Shown here: positions 42,311 through 56,162 of the stretch, one piece after another
How the letters are laid out: every line of letters starts with the position of its first letter
Numbering within the stretch: the stretch's first letter is position 1
Origin: Limanda limanda
Taxonomy: Eukaryota > Chordata > Actinopteri > Pleuronectiformes > Pleuronectidae
DNA length: 64,000 nucleotides
NCBI RefSeq assembly: GCF_963576545.1
Contig: NC_083651.1
Location: forward strand, 23,548,248-23,612,247
Direction of reading: 5' to 3'
Position numbers and translations under genes: made by a program
The notes under the pieces: generated by a model
The model's input: the letters and a program-made list of their open reading frames with translations, nothing else
The model's database searches: none
Told to the model about the DNA's origin: nothing

Positions 42311-43628
42311 TCTTTGATATTTGGTGTCAGTTCTGGATAGTGGAAAGATGGATATACTGCAATCACTGTACCATGCAGACATATCCCCTGGATATTGTAG
42401 TTCTTTCAAAAGTAACAAACATTTAAAATAACTCATTTGTCTGCAAGAGCTGAGAGACCAGGCATTATATCTTCCGACGTGTTATTTTGTGGATGTTTAA
42501 CGAGCAAAGTGAAAACCAGTCTCCTGCAGCAGATAGAGGCTGAGATGGTGCCTTTATGTTAGAAGTGCTTGGCCTTAACAAAGACGGATGTCATCATATA
42601 CCCACCAGTATGGTTTAGGTTAAGCTTTTTTTTTCCGGATCTTAAACAATGACAGAAGTTCAGCTCATGAAATCGGTTGGACAGTCAATCAAACCGAGCA
42701 GCCAGCCTGAGGCACAATGGATGCCAGAGATGTAATACAGTGGGGTTGTGTGTGTGTTGTGTCGGGGGGGTGTCACAGATATATATGAGTTACCCGTCCA
42801 TGTGGGGCTACATCTGCAGAACTGAATGAGTGGCATTGTTTACGACACCACACAGATGTATGACCGCTGAAAAGTGGATCCGCTCGCAGACAGTAACGGT
42901 GGCATCTGGTCAGCCCTGTGTGTGTGTGTGTGTCTGTGTGTGTGTATGTGTGTGTGCGTATGCGTCAGTCTTGGGTCAGAATGGAGTCATTGTACGTCAT
43001 GATGCGCCGACCTTGACTCCGAATGCACAGAGACATCTACACACAAACACACACATCTTTGTTCCTCACTTCCTGTCTCTGCAAACACAACTCTTATCAG
43101 CATTTTATCTGTTTTGCCTCTTTCCCCACCTCCTGTGTCAAATCATGAATAATGAGCAAATATGTATTAGATTTGATTTGAATGACTTCATAGAGCGTGT
43201 TGACGTCCACCTGGTCAGACTCGATAAGAAAACAACGTTGACCCCTGTTGATGCTCTAGACTTTTATCTGCTGTTGTGAGGGAAGTTATTATAGCTCCAT
43301 GTTGATATTGCTGGCTTATCTGATTGGTCCTCCTTTGTTTCTGAATTTTGTTCTGCTAGAAAGTTTTCTCTTTGAATGGTCACTTCTTGCCCTTTAGCCC
43401 GATGTTTTCAACGTCTCCTTCCTCCGTTGTTCCTCATCACATTTTGAAACACTAAAGACCTTATTCAGTCTGTGAACCTGCATTTTATCACTTTAACCCT
43501 ACTATGAAGATTTCCAAATTTTACCCAAGGTGATGTCGTGAACAAAAGAAAAACATAAACATGTTTGTACGTCTGCTGGACTTTCTCAATCATCTAATAA
43601 CCTCCTCCTTCTCTTTCCCCTCACGCAG

Positions 43629-43809
43629 CGTCTGAGCCGTGCGGTGGCTTCCTCGATGCCAGCGATGCCGGATACATCACCACACCTGGCTACCCGCTGG
43701 AGTACCCCCCCCACCAGAACTGCCGCTGGATCATCACGGCCCCCGAGCCTTCGCAACGCATTGTCCTCAACTTCAACCCGCACTTTGAGATCGAGAAGCT
43801 GGACTGCAG
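43629..43809 (+). CDS. nrp2: Neuropilin-2, coding exon 2 (first half of CUB domain a1)
   Basis: The exon follows the acceptor tcacgcag and ends at donor GTAATG, entering in phase 1 and leaving in phase 2. It encodes residues 25-84 plus part of 85. It has the CUB hallmarks CGG (Cys29), GYITTPGYPLEYP, HQNCRW (Cys56), TAPEPSQRIVLNFNPHFEIE and KLDC (Cys84). NFNPHFEIEK with the DAGYIT-SPGYP-like opening is distinctive for neuropilin-2 rather than neuropilin-1, whose corresponding part is NFNPHFDLED. CUB a1 with a2 binds the semaphorin Sema domain outside the cell. Acidic residues in FEIEKLD fit the calcium site found in many CUB domains. Nothing looks broken. Confidence 0.95.
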
Positions 43810-46330
43810 GTAATGAGACGTGTGCCGGAATGGATGGATCGATTTCAGATGAAAGACAAGAGATGAACGGAAAAAACACAGAAAAATAAAGTATGGATTA
43901 AAAGATGTGAAGTTGCTCGGAGGTTGGGTCGAGGAAGTATTCTTTCACTTCGGTCTCTGTGGAGTTTCTGTCTCCACCAGCTTGTCTCTGCGTGTGTGAG
44001 AGTTGTCGGGTGCGTTTGGTGAACTTCAGCCCACTCTCCTCCTGTTTTTCTGGCTTCTGCTATCCCATAATAATCACTCTGGGACCTCCCTCGGTCCCTC
44101 GCCTCTAATTATCAACGTCTAATTACAACACATTTACTGTTCTGGGATGGTTTTCACACTTCAAAAAGAATTAAACACAGATTAGAGGATTTGTTGTCCA
44201 GCATTGTTTTTGGGCTGTTTGGCTTTTGTTGCATGGTGAGACTGAGAGAGCGGCAGGCGATGAGGCAGACAGAGAAACACACAGCCGCACTCAGGGAAGG
44301 TCACACAGGCAACAAGCTGTCAGGAAGTGTAGAACAACACGCATCTTCATAATAGCAAAGCACCATTGACTATATGATGAATCAGAGAGGAATTTAAAGG
44401 AATATTAAAACAACACAAACTATTTAAAAAGGAAAGGATTGAATGATAACAAATATATGATTAGAGGGATTATGGAGCTTGTGCAATGGTTCCTGGCCCA
44501 GCACAGATAATCCCCTTTAAACACAGACTCACAGGTTATGGGCTCAACGTTTAATAACAATAAGTCTGCTATGATTTTCAATAGAGCAATAGAGGAATCA
44601 AAATGTTGTAACCATGAAACACAGTTATTAGCAACCAGGATGCTTGTATTTGTCCTGTATAGGGCTACAGAAGCAAACCCACTGTCACAGGCAGGAGGGT
44701 TAACACTTCAACACACACAAACACACACACACACACACACACTTTTACCCCATCTCCCGAAACTGTTCCGGTGCTTTCCCATCAAGTTATTAACATTGCA
44801 GGCGTATCAATTATAGATCGGACAATTCCCCCCCACTCAGATCTACCAAAATCATTCGGACATTTCTTTGTTGGAATCTAAGCATCAATATTTCACCGGC
44901 TGGCTGTTTGTTGAAAGGCTGAAACGCTGAAAAGGCCGACTGTGCTTTGCTCTGTTTTTCTTTACATCTGCGCTGCACTGCATGAGGGGGGGGGGGACCT
45001 TATGTCTCCATGTCCTTGTCATGTACGCTTTACAGTTCTAATGCATGAATCTGTTTGATGCATTAGATCCTCTCTCTCTCTCTCTCTGGCTGCATCCTAC
45101 TCCCTCACTCGTCCATGTTTTCTTGTTCCATCTATTTAAAGTCCAGCAGGTTCCCAGGGGCACAGAATCTGGTTGAACCTCCAGAAACAACAGGCTCTGA
45201 TTTATGAATTATGCACATACAGAATTTGTGCCTTTACACTTATGGTCTCTTACTTTTTCTTAGCTTTTATTCCCGTAATGACGAGTCACATTTTTTTTAA
45301 GAAGCGATTCTTCAAACTTGTGTGTGTGAGAGTGAGATATTCTCAGTGTTGGTGGCAACATCTCCAGCTTAATAGACTGTTATTTACAAGTGACCCACAG
45401 CACAGAGCTATTTAGGTCTACAGGCGCCCCACGCTCCGAGTGTGTGTGTGTGTGTGCGAGGGGTATGCTGAAATTGAGCTGTTTGGTTTCGGAGGGCAGA
45501 GAGGCCAAAAAGAAGACGCTGACTGCGTGTGTGTGTGTGTCTGTTGGGGACGTGGGTGGGTGGGTGGGGGGGCAGACATACATACAGTATGTGGTAACCC
45601 AGTGATTGTCAGCAACAACCCTGACACACATGCCTAGGAACGCACACACGTAGACACCAGCGTCTCAGTCTCCGTCTCCTGCTGTCAAATATCGTCTTTC
45701 GCTTGTCTGTCTCTAATTGGTGACCCATTAATATCAAATTAACACCTGTGAGATTTTTGCAGAGTTGTAAGTATCAGTAAATGAAGATGGAACACAAAAT
45801 GACATGCCCGCCTCAGAGATTCAACATTTTAAAGTGAATATCTACTATGAAATAATGCAGTTGTAGCTCAAACACCTCTTTGTGTCCATCCCGAACATGT
45901 GACTATTATCTGGGCCACTTCAGAGGTTTCAATCAACAATCATTTGGAATCATCAAATCCATGTAATGTGATCATAAGTTCACACGCTAATTTTTCAAGC
46001 TCCACCCGGGTCACACACTCATCTTATTGGGACGAATGAGTCATCGATACAATGACTTCTTCTGCTTCCTTTGTGTCTCTGTTCATCTCATCAAAAAACA
46101 GTTTAACACAACAATCATATCAACACATCAGCTCACACACTCTTGCACTCGCACAAACACCACCGCCCCTCGGACAGGAGTTGTTTTATTACCGCAGGTC
46201 GCTTTAGTTGAGGCCATCTAATCTCTTTTGGCCCTGATTGGAATTTAAAATGCTAATCTGTAATCTATAATGCATCACATTTTGTCAGGTGCTCCTCTGG
46301 CTCTGCGGGCGGAATCGATGGAGAGGTGGT

Positions 46331-46336
<6 letters not shown>

Positions 46337-46373
<37 letters not shown>
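46337..46373. repeat. (GA)n tract
   Basis: Short GA tract in nrp2 intron 2. Confidence 0.9.
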
Positions 46374-46376
<3 letters not shown>

Positions 46377-47728
46377 TTTTCATTAAGATTCATATACAGT
46401 AGCCATTAAACTGCAGGGGGACAGCTGAGGAGGGGGGGGCGAGGCGGAGGGCTTGTTGATGCCCCCCCGGCTGAAATGAACATCTCCACTGCTCATCATT
46501 AGTCACCAGGACTTCCCTTTGCCCATCACATGCCAGGGCTTCACATCCGTCCATCACTGGAGACAGGTCTCACTCATCAGACGTGTCTCCTGGTTTTGTG
46601 TGTCTCAAAACCACATGATGGACGGACACAGAGATAGAGAGACATTTTTACACCTACGGTCAAATGTGTATGAGTGTGTGTTAGGCCTTTTGGGACAGAT
46701 GAAAGGAAGATGTGGAAATACAGTATGATATTGTCGTTCATTATTATCGGACTGTGGCTTTGAAGAGATAAGTATTATGCTGGCCTGTTATTGGAAATGG
46801 GAACGGTGATAGTTCATGTTTATTTGTGTGAGTACATTACAGAGAAATGGGTCACAGGTATGTTTTCATCATCTTTCCTTATACTGGTTTGAGTTGATAC
46901 TGCTTCTGTCATAATAGTTGTTTACAACGATGAATGCTGGTTATGATTCATATATTGATATTGAGACTTGAACTAGAGTGTAAAGGGTGCAAGCTATTTT
47001 AAGGAGCTGTCACAGGAACAGGAACAGATATGAACAAACAAAAGACAGTGGAGTGACAAAACACAGAGACTGAGACTGATCATAGGAAACAGACTTCAAA
47101 AACAACTTACAAGTAAACAGACTCATTTATTTTTAAGGGCCCAATTTCTTTTCTTTTTTTTAAATGCTTGTGAATTATCAGCTGCCAATTTAATTTTCTA
47201 AAGTTACATTTTGCCTTTTAGCTTGTTGTGTATCTTGTGTACTTTAATTTGTGGTTATTACAGTCTATGTCCCTTAGCTCCTCACTGAAACTAGAGTAGA
47301 TAGTAACTTAACCACAAGTTGGTTAGAATGTTTTTTACCCATAGCAGGACTGTGACACACAGTACATGAGAACAGAGCTCTAACCATGCAAGTGACATAT
47401 CTAAGTCCTAAACTCTGTACAGTCCACTTCTTTGACAGTATCTTTAGAGTGCTTAAGTACTTTTTGTGTATTTGTATTCACAGAAGTGAAAGTGAAGCAA
47501 TGCTCTTCACTGATTTGAATCTCTTTTACGCAGAGTCATCTAACAGAAAGTGATTCTCCATGTGGTAAAATTCTAACATGGTTAAGATCAGAGAACTATG
47601 ACATAATTTTAAGTGTGTGAAGCCTTTAAAGGCTGTGGTTGGTTGTCTACTTCACATTTTCCTCTTAGCTCACTGCCCTGCTCTGTCTCCGAGAGCAAGA
47701 TCTCTATTTGGTCCGTCTGGAAAGAACG

Positions 47729-47807
47729 TGTGTGTGTGTGTATGTACACACACTCACACACACTCACACACACACACACTCACACACACACACACACACA
47801 CACACAC
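47729..47807. repeat. (GT)n then (CA)n imperfect microsatellite
   Basis: A short GT run passes through tatgtacaca into a CA repeat with CTCA interruptions. The two halves can pair with each other as an inverted repeat. Confidence 0.88.
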
Positions 47808-48753
47808 GGCGGCTCAGGGAAAAGTGCAGCGTCAGGGTCCGTTGGGGGCAGGCTCAAATCATCCTGACAGCTACCTCCTCTCTCTCTCTCCTCTCCTCTT
47901 TACTCCTGGCTCTCTCCCACTCCTCACCCTCTCTCGCCTTTACTCCTCTCTTCCAATCCTCATCCCTCCCGTCCCCCTCCCCACTCCCCAGCGGACCCCA
48001 TCTATCATCTTTCATCTGCTCTTGCGGCCTTCCCCCTGTCCCACCCTCTGTTCCCGCCTCCTCCCTTATTCATCACCTCAGCTCTCCCTCCCTCCGTCCT
48101 TCCTCCTCTCTCTGCTTCTCTCCTTCCCGTCCCTCCTCGCCCTCTTAGCTCCGCAGTGGGCCGATCTCTGACAGGCTTGGCTAAATCATTATTCAGCATT
48201 GCATATGAGAATTCACCGACAGCGAGCCAAATGCCACACTCCCCCCCACCCACCCCCACCCCCCAGCTTGCCCTGTCCCTCTTTAAAATGCACCTATTCT
48301 TCTCTCTTTACCATTTATAGACGTTTTCCTCTGCTTCCATCCATCTTCATCTTCTTTTATCCCCAAGTCCGTGTCCATCCATCACTTAAATTCCTTTTCT
48401 ATATGTCTATCACTTTTTCTCATCCCCTCTTCATTCTCCACCCTCTCCAGTTCAAGTCAAGTCAGATGCTTTCCGTAATAGCGATATGAGAAGCGTATCT
48501 GAAACGTAAGCTTGCTCAAACAGGTGTAGAGACGCACACACAGGTGCCAGCGTTTCTCTGACCTCTAAAGTAAACTCGTGGCCATGTGACTGTGGAGGCA
48601 GTTTCACGCTGATGTGGCTCACACAATAAGTGGAGTAAAGCAGTGAGTTAAGAAGTGATTTATATGACAGAGAAGCTGCAGTCAATGATAATGGTTTCAC
48701 TAATGATTTAGACCTTGTCTTTGTATTCTGCCTCAATCAATCACTTAACTTCA

Positions 48754-48793
48754 CGCTATAATCTTCTCTTGTAGCTTGAAGAAGATTATAGCG
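48754..48793. repeat. Perfect inverted repeat (hairpin)
   Basis: 48754-48767 (cgctataatcttct) and 48780-48793 (agaagattatagcg) are perfect 14-bp complements around a 12-base loop that contains ttgtagctt. Confidence 0.85.
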
Positions 48794-48801
48794 ATTAGAT
48801 C

Positions 48802-48832
48802 TTGTAGCTTGTAGCTTGTAGCTTGTAGCTCT
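48802..48832. repeat. (TTGTAGC)n heptamer repeat
   Basis: Four tandem copies of TTGTAGC. The same unit is in the loop of the adjacent hairpin at 48754-48793. Confidence 0.85.
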
Positions 48833-48835
48833 TGT

Positions 48836-48936
48836 CTCCTCTTCTCTTCTCTTCTCTTCTCTTCTCTTCTCTTCTCTTCTCTTCTCTTCTCTTCTCTTCT
48901 CTTCTCTTCTCTTCTCTTCTCTTCTCTTCTCTTCTC
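48836..48936. repeat. (CTCTT)n pentanucleotide microsatellite
   Basis: About 20 tandem TTCTC units, almost perfect, about 100 bp long. Confidence 0.96.
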
Positions 48937-49941
48937 CTATTTTGCCACCACACTTGACTAGCAGGTGAGTGTCCTGTGAGGACACGACCAAGAGAAGGGC
49001 AGCGGGGAAAAGTGATGTGATGTGACACTGGCCCGAGGGCAGGAGGGAGAAAATAAAAGATGGAGGTAGAGATGAGGAGACTATATGACAGAGGGACGAG
49101 CAGCATGTGGAGGGACAGTGGATGTTCAGTTACCGGCTGTGGGCATTTAGCAGCTGCTGCATGTTTGAATTAGCATCATAGTGAGTGTACCAGCAGGGGA
49201 GTCATACGTCCAGACAAACATTTCCTCAAGCAGACTGTTACCAAAAACAGCACAAGAGCCAAAACATATACCTGCATAAAGCGTATGTTCCCCCAACTGT
49301 TCATTTGCAAGTAATACCTCATTTACCAAAATTAGAACAGAGTTTTTTTGGGTAAATCGGCTGGAAATGTGATCAACTCCTTTCTCATATAAAGTAGTGG
49401 AGTTATACTTTTCCCCCCTGGTGAGTCATGTTCTAGCTCACGCACCCAGGTGACACGTTTCCATCTCTACTGATCAGAGCCGGAGCCGATTAAAACCAGT
49501 GTCTACTGCAGAGTCATTTGACCCTGGAGTGAATGCAGATTGAATCCATTCCCAATGTGGATACGAGCCAGGTGCTGGTGGGTGTCAGTGGGGTTTTTTG
49601 ACCTGGAGAAGGGAGGGAGGGGGGTAACGTCAATAGCTGTTGACTGAAAAAAGTTAAGAAGTCATGTCAGAGTGGCTTTCTTTTTTCAACTCATGGTGTA
49701 GATTGTTCTGTTATCCTCAGCTGATTAAAAGATCTGAGTTCACAAGAAATGAGAAATTTAGAAAATTGTTTAATGGCAAGATAGTTTAAGAGACCACCCC
49801 CCCCCCCAGCTCCCTCTCTTGCTTTCTCTCACACACAGACACACTCATGTAATAATGATAATATCAGTGCTCTGATTTACAGACGCTCCCTGAGGCCCTG
49901 AACGTCCGTCTGATCAATGTTTGTAACTGTAATGACAGTAA

Positions 49942-49944
<3 letters not shown>

Positions 49945-49976
<32 letters not shown>
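49945..49976. repeat. (GT)n tract
   Basis: Short pure GT tract. Confidence 0.92.
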
Positions 49977-49977
<1 letters not shown>

Positions 49978-50082
49978 CCGGGGAGGGATGGTTGGCTGTG
50001 TTTGTCTGTGAAGGACTGACCCTGATCAATGTGTGTTAAAGCCATAATGAGGAATCGATTGGTGGTCCTGGAGACTGCTGCT

Positions 50083-50099
50083 GCACACACACACACGCA

Positions 50100-50182
<83 letters not shown>
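50083..50182. repeat. (AC)n microsatellite
   Basis: About 100 bp AC tract with an acgcacgcgcac start. Confidence 0.96.
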
Positions 50183-50184
<2 letters not shown>

Positions 50185-53100
50185 TCCGGCAGTAATAGGC
50201 CTATTACTTGATAACAGTTAAGTCAGTCATGCTCCTCTCTACACTCTTTATTAACTACTTCAGTGACAGACTGGCCCTGGCTGATCGGTGTGAATGTTGG
50301 TATTTTATTTCGATATTATTGGTCTCCTGTATTAATTTAATAAAAATGTGACAGAGGCTTTGATAGCAGAGATATGTGCTTTAGTGAGCACCATTCTACT
50401 TTTAAAGCCCTTTATCTCCAGGGATATGTACAGGATAGGAGTATAAGAAGTAGGAGTAAGTGAGAAAAGACACAAACAATCTGATCTGCCTGTCGTGCCT
50501 TAAGGGAATTATCAGTGCTGCTGGAAGCATCTTAGTCAGAGGCCTTGGCTGAATCCACCACCTCTATAATTGTTCTTGTCCTGACAGACCTACTTTACTT
50601 CCCTGGAAACCACCATAAATACCTTTTATGGGAGTTTAGCTTGAATGGCGTTGTGTCATTAGTTGACTGGAGCAGGAGAGCTGGTGCATGTGTAATTTCT
50701 TGTAAACGGTTTCAGTTCCTATAAAAATGTTTGTGTGGGGCCACCCAGGATTCCACTTCCCTCGCAGCGAGATGTACACGAGATGATGGAATGGTGGGGG
50801 GGAAAAAAGCAATAAAACACAGGGAATGTCGTCCCTATAAATAAATACAAAAAACACTGTTGAAAGTTTAGTATAGATTAAATTCAGTTCAGTTCAAATT
50901 ATGATTAGACTTTCGTTGCTTTCACCACACAAACTTGAGCTTTGAGAAAGATGACATAACACATCCAAGGAATTCAAACTTGGATGAATTAACAACTTTT
51001 GTCCTTTATGTTTAAAGAGACTTTAATCCTCTCTCTCTGTTTTTCACACTGTGCCAAACGCTCACACATTACTGCGAGTCTGGCCTGCTGTCAGCTTTCT
51101 TTAGTGTGTGTGTTTGTGTTTCCCTGTGTGTGTGTTTGTGTGTCTACAGTGCTGACGCTCTGTCTGCGGCTCAGGGCACCCCTGATGTTTGAAAGAAATG
51201 TGCAGGTGTAAGAAGACAACTCCTCTCTGACCTAAAGGGAGAGAGAACGTGTGAAAGGCAATTAAGACCCAGGCAGAGAGGAGGAGGAGTGTGTCCGTAT
51301 CTCAGCCTCTCTCTTGCTTCCCATCAGAAAACTCTTTGCAGAGCCACCTACCCCCAAAGCACACAAACATATATCTCACATCATGTCAGTTCTTTGACTT
51401 CCACATGTCTGCTAGTCGACAGTTCCACTTTCACAACGCAACACAAACCCTAAATGCTCAATCCTTCTTTGGCTTTGGAACAACTATTTTATTTTATCAT
51501 CATTTCCCTTCAGGCGATCAAGGGAAAAATAAAAACCCAGTACACAGCTTGTTAACAAGCGTATTTCGGGGAAAAGTGTGGGAGAAACAGGTTCAGGGTT
51601 TTTGTACCTCCCTGTGGCAAGCCTCGGCAAATCCCTGATTGGCTGCAGTGAAACATATTGGGGGAGTGGAGAGAGAGAGAGACAGATGATGGGATTAAAC
51701 AGTTTGTTAGGAGCTGTGTTCTTCCTACACAGAGACAGATTGGGAGCCTCAGACCCTCCTATAGATCCATCTGAGTCCATGGCCTCGGGCTCCGTGTGTG
51801 CATCAGTGTAGTTTACGCGAGAGACGGATTGTGTGTGTGTGTGTGTTTGTGTTTGTTTGTGCAGGTGTCCTGTGTGTGTGAGTGTGTGCTGACGGCAGGG
51901 CTGGGGAGCGATGGAGGGACACCTGTCTCTGTCTGTCTGTGGGGAGGTGTTGGCAGAGCGGGTGCAGTGTCATGTTCTCTCTGGGACGGCATCAACCCTG
52001 TGATCGTTTTTGGCCCTGTTTTGTCTTTACCTGACGAACGAGTGCTTTTCTCCAACGCTCTCCAAAGTGGATAAAAGCTGCCAGGTCGGGGGGGTTTAAC
52101 AGTGGACGTGTCAGGCTGCACTGACACTGACTCACGAGTTGTGTAACTGTGTAAAGTGCAGCAGCCAAATTCCCTTTGGCTCTGACCCGCTCTATGATCA
52201 GTCACTTTTAATGCTAACAAGGCCAATCACACTGCCCAGCTGCTGCTAGCCTGTCTCTATGTTTATTGTGTTTGCTGATTTGTGATCATAAAATAATTAT
52301 ATGATTGGTGTCAGCACCCTGAGAGCCTGTAAATACATATTATGTGACCATTTAAATACACAGGGTCTGAGTGTGCTGGTCTAAAGTCATGTGCGTCCTG
52401 CTGGACATGGGAACTGTCGCCAATTTCTCAAATATCATCTCGTCTTCTACACACGCAGGAGGTTTTATATTCTAAAATACTGAATTTTTCAAAGACATCA
52501 GGGTCAGCAACACTTATAATTGATTATCCATGTTGCGCTCTCCACTTGTGGCCGAGGCTGGTTGCTTTCTTATGTGACAGGAGCCTGATGAAGTAAAGAC
52601 CCGAACAGCAAGTGGTTGTTTCCAATCATCTCTGTGGCTGCCTGTCCAAACTAAAACACTGAGTTTTCAAACTAAAATAGGGCCTGCAGCGTTTCCCTAT
52701 GAAGAGGTATTAGTATGGATGTAGCCCAACTGCCTGCCTGGTTAACAGGTAGCGTTGTGAGCTCTGATCAAATCACAAACTGAAATACAGCAAACACTAT
52801 GATTAGAGCTGGAAGTGTTTTCAAATGTATTTAGAATGGATATCTCTCTGTAGCCTGTCTGTCTTTCCTTCTCCCATCAGCACTGCTAATACAACACAGT
52901 TTTTAAACTCAAAGATTCAGAAATTCAAAAATTCTCTTTCCCCCCAAACCTCCTCCTCTGTGTCTCCCACTCACTGGCTCCTGGCCACTGGTTATGTTCC
53001 CGACAGCACATTAGGGAGAGAGCTACAGCTGGAAAGGGGGCAGAGGGAGAAAGAGAGAGAGAGAGAGAGATCGGTAGGAAGACAAAGAAGGGTTCGGGAA

Positions 53101-54084
53101 AAAAAGGGAAAGTGATGAGAAGTGAAACGTTGAGAAATAATTATAGGAGTGAGTCAGGAGGAGGAAGATCTTGTCCGGATACCAAAAAGCCGTTAAACAA
53201 AGTTGTCATTTCGGAAAAGAAGGAGGAGGAGGAATCTGTCGCTGGGACGAGGCGCGTTCTCATGGGAAAATATGACAAGAGCTGTGACACGTACACGCGC
53301 ACACACTCACACACACTCACACACACACGCACACGCTCACACTCACACACAGATGCACGCACACATGCTGGCGGCACTGTGACAGCTTGGGTTGTAATTG
53401 TAGTGATAGTTTCCACGCAAAGCAGACAGAAAACATGATGGGAGAGCTGGTGTCGTACAACCCTCATTATGTCGGGAGCGTTCTCACCTGTCAGAGTAAA
53501 ACACACTGGCTGTTATGAAGACACTAACAGACTCATCTGTGTACTTGGCAGCAGTTTGTGAAGCTGGTACTGGGCTCAGGAGTCATCCAGTACACTCCTG
53601 TTGTCTGTGTTTTTCAGTGCACAAGACAAAAGGTTTAACCCCTAACAATCCGATCTTAGATGTCATTTCTATAGTCACACCAACACTGCAAATCAGATAG
53701 GTAACACCTGAGGATGGGGGTTGAGTACAACTTCTCCTTGGCAGTGCAAATAAAACACATTTTTCTTAAAATACAGCTGATATGTGGATTTTTGGCATCT
53801 ACAGGAGGAAATAACTTTGTTTCACAATCTCGTAGCTTGTGGTGAGTCTACCTTGGATGGTTAAAATCATCATAGCTGATAATAAAAATCTCTATTCAAA
53901 AAATGGATGACATTTTCACTTGCGTAACTTCACTGTTGAGCTCTATTCATGAGAACCACTAACTCTAGGGTTCTGATTTCATCTGTTTGTTCCAAGATTA
54001 ACGGCTAGCGTTGAGCACGTCTCCATGACATGAACACAAGCCAATGTGATTTCCTCGTAGGGGAAAAAAATAACCTGTGTATCG

Positions 54085-54109
54085 TGTGTGTGTGTGTGTG
54101 TGTGTGTGT
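54085..54109. repeat. (GT)n tract
   Basis: Short pure GT tract. Confidence 0.9.
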
Positions 54110-55980
54110 ATTTTGGCTTCTGGGTTCTACATAACTCTGGACGCGTGTGAACAAATAGTGAAAAGATTAACACCCCTTTTATATGTTCATGTATCTTTAA
54201 TGTGAGCAATACCCCGGGCTTCACTTTTATCACCTCGCGGTACATGATACCTTCTGTTGACGCACAGGGAGGTTCTCTGTCACTGGCTTATTATATATGA
54301 TGCATTTTTAAAGAGAGAATTAATATTGCTCTCAAAGCACACTGCTGTATGGAAGAGACACAATACAGTTGTTTTGCATAATTAGTTGATTACTTTAGAA
54401 AAATGTAGAAAGCTCAGTAGCTATCAGAGCAATTCACAGTTCTGGGACCGGAAGGGATCCATTCAGAGTCCGTCCATAGTTTTTTGCTTTGCTCCCTAGT
54501 TGAAATTGAACTCATTTAACTTGGAATCAAACGTCACGTCCTCCTTGCTGCTCAAGGAATTTATTCCTAGGAAGTTATTTCAGAGGCAAGCAGGTGGGTG
54601 TTTGGTATCCAGACACAGAGGCAACACTCCTGCTGTGGCTCTGGAGATAGGTCCACACATTTGGGGTCAGAAAACATGAAAGAAACAGGAATAAAAATAG
54701 ACTGAAGTCTCCTTTTAAAGAACAAAACAGTCAATAGTTGACTTTTTGTTACTAAGGTTTGATGTTCAGCAATAGTAATATATGTGAAATGACACATATG
54801 GTAAGAACATGAATCTTTATAGTGCATATATATATATGTATGGACAAGTGACATATATGATCATTTAGATTTGGACTTGCTGAGGTATATTCCTTCATTG
54901 AATGATGATGTTTATCATGAATTAAGGATTATGGATTAACACAGTTTCTTTCTAAGGAACACGGAGCCAGGAAATGGCAGAACCATCCTAAATCAATTTT
55001 GAAATGTGTGAAGATGTGAATCCCAGGCTGAGTTACAAACATTGTCGATATAGACCAGAGCAAAAATGAAACCTAGAATAATTTGTTCCACATCACAAGT
55101 TTGAGGGTTCATACCTAGTTCAAACAGCTCCATTAGATATGGTTGTATTGACTTTGACCCTATAGTAGAAGAAATACAAGATTCTTGTTTCTACATCTAT
55201 TTCCTTGCACAAGTCTTGTCAGGCTGATCTTTTTTTAAAGCGATGCATTCTGTTGCTTTACAGATATGATCCATAACTTGTGATTTGCTATTAGAATGAA
55301 AGGTAGATGATGAGGCGGCTTAGTTGTGTGAGATTGTGAATCGTTTTTCTTTTACACTGCTGCACATGTGACATCACTTTTTTCTCATGCAAGCTGAAAG
55401 GGAGCATGTCATCTCACATTCGAGCAGCGTAATCCATAAACTGGTGTTCTGTGGGCCGTGAAAGCTTATTGCAGCTCGAGAATATAATCACTCAATTACA
55501 GTGCATTTACAGAATTTTGCAAAAGAGGGTTTCAATTTCTACACTGCCTTCTGCAGGTGGTTCTTGTCCTCCTACACCATCTGTACACTGTCGATGATGC
55601 TGCTGCAACTCATTTGAATTGTAATGACACCCGTGCCTCTGCTGATAGGAACTCTGCTTTCAGAAGTCCCTCGAGACACTGATAGATGCAAACAATTTGC
55701 TCATCGCTTCCCTTTTTGTAGCCAAATCCAGTGCAATGTCTGCCAGATGGAAAAGAAAACGAATAAAGAAAGAGACGAATAACATCAGAATCAAAGCAGC
55801 TGGAGAGGATTTAACAATTTCCAAAACTCAACTTAGAATCTCCTCTCATTCATTCATTTAATGTTGTTTTTTTAAGAAAGTATATAGTGGAGGTGTTGAA
55901 TTTCAGTCTGATCTATTTAATCGTTCTCGATATGAAGCTAAGAATGACGTCATTCTTAAATGTTTGTTTTTCTTTTGCAG

Positions 55981-56162
55981 GTATGACTACGTCGAGATCC
56001 ACGATGGAAACTCAGAGTCTGCCGACCTCCTGGGGAAACACTGCAGCAACATCGCCCCTGCACCAATCATATCGTCAGGCCCCTCCCTCCACATCAAGTT
56101 CGTATCGGACTACGCCCACCAGGGGGCAGGCTTCTCGCTGCGCTACGAAATCTTCAAAACAG
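55981..56162 (+). CDS. nrp2: Neuropilin-2, coding exon 3 (second half of CUB domain a1)
   Basis: The exon follows the acceptor tcttttgcag and ends at a GTAAAT donor in phase 1. It encodes residues 85-145 plus part of 146: YDYVEIHDGNSESADLLGKH, then CSNIAPAPIISSG, LHIKFVSDYAHQGAGFSLRY and EIFKTG. Cys106 is the fourth CUB cysteine and pairs with Cys84; SDY (Asp128) and HDG (Asp93) fit the CUB calcium site. SESADLLGKHC and EIFKTG are close to neuropilin-2. In neuropilins the phase-1 end leads into the linker and second CUB domain. That exon is not present before position 64,000, so the gene continues to the right. Confidence 0.95.

Larger units (their letters stand above)
43810..55980 (+). other. 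nrp2: nrp2 intron 2 (12.2 kb)
   Basis: GT-AG intron (donor GTAATG, acceptor tcttttgcag) splitting CUB domain a1. It contains microsatellites and the compound hairpin/pentamer locus near 48754-48936. No other gene was recognised. Confidence 0.85.

Noticed and set aside
43586..43879. Minus-strand and +2-frame open frames over the nrp2 CUB exon
   Set aside because: Shadows of the GC-rich coding exon 43629-43809; the plus-strand frame carries the CUB motifs and correct splice phases.
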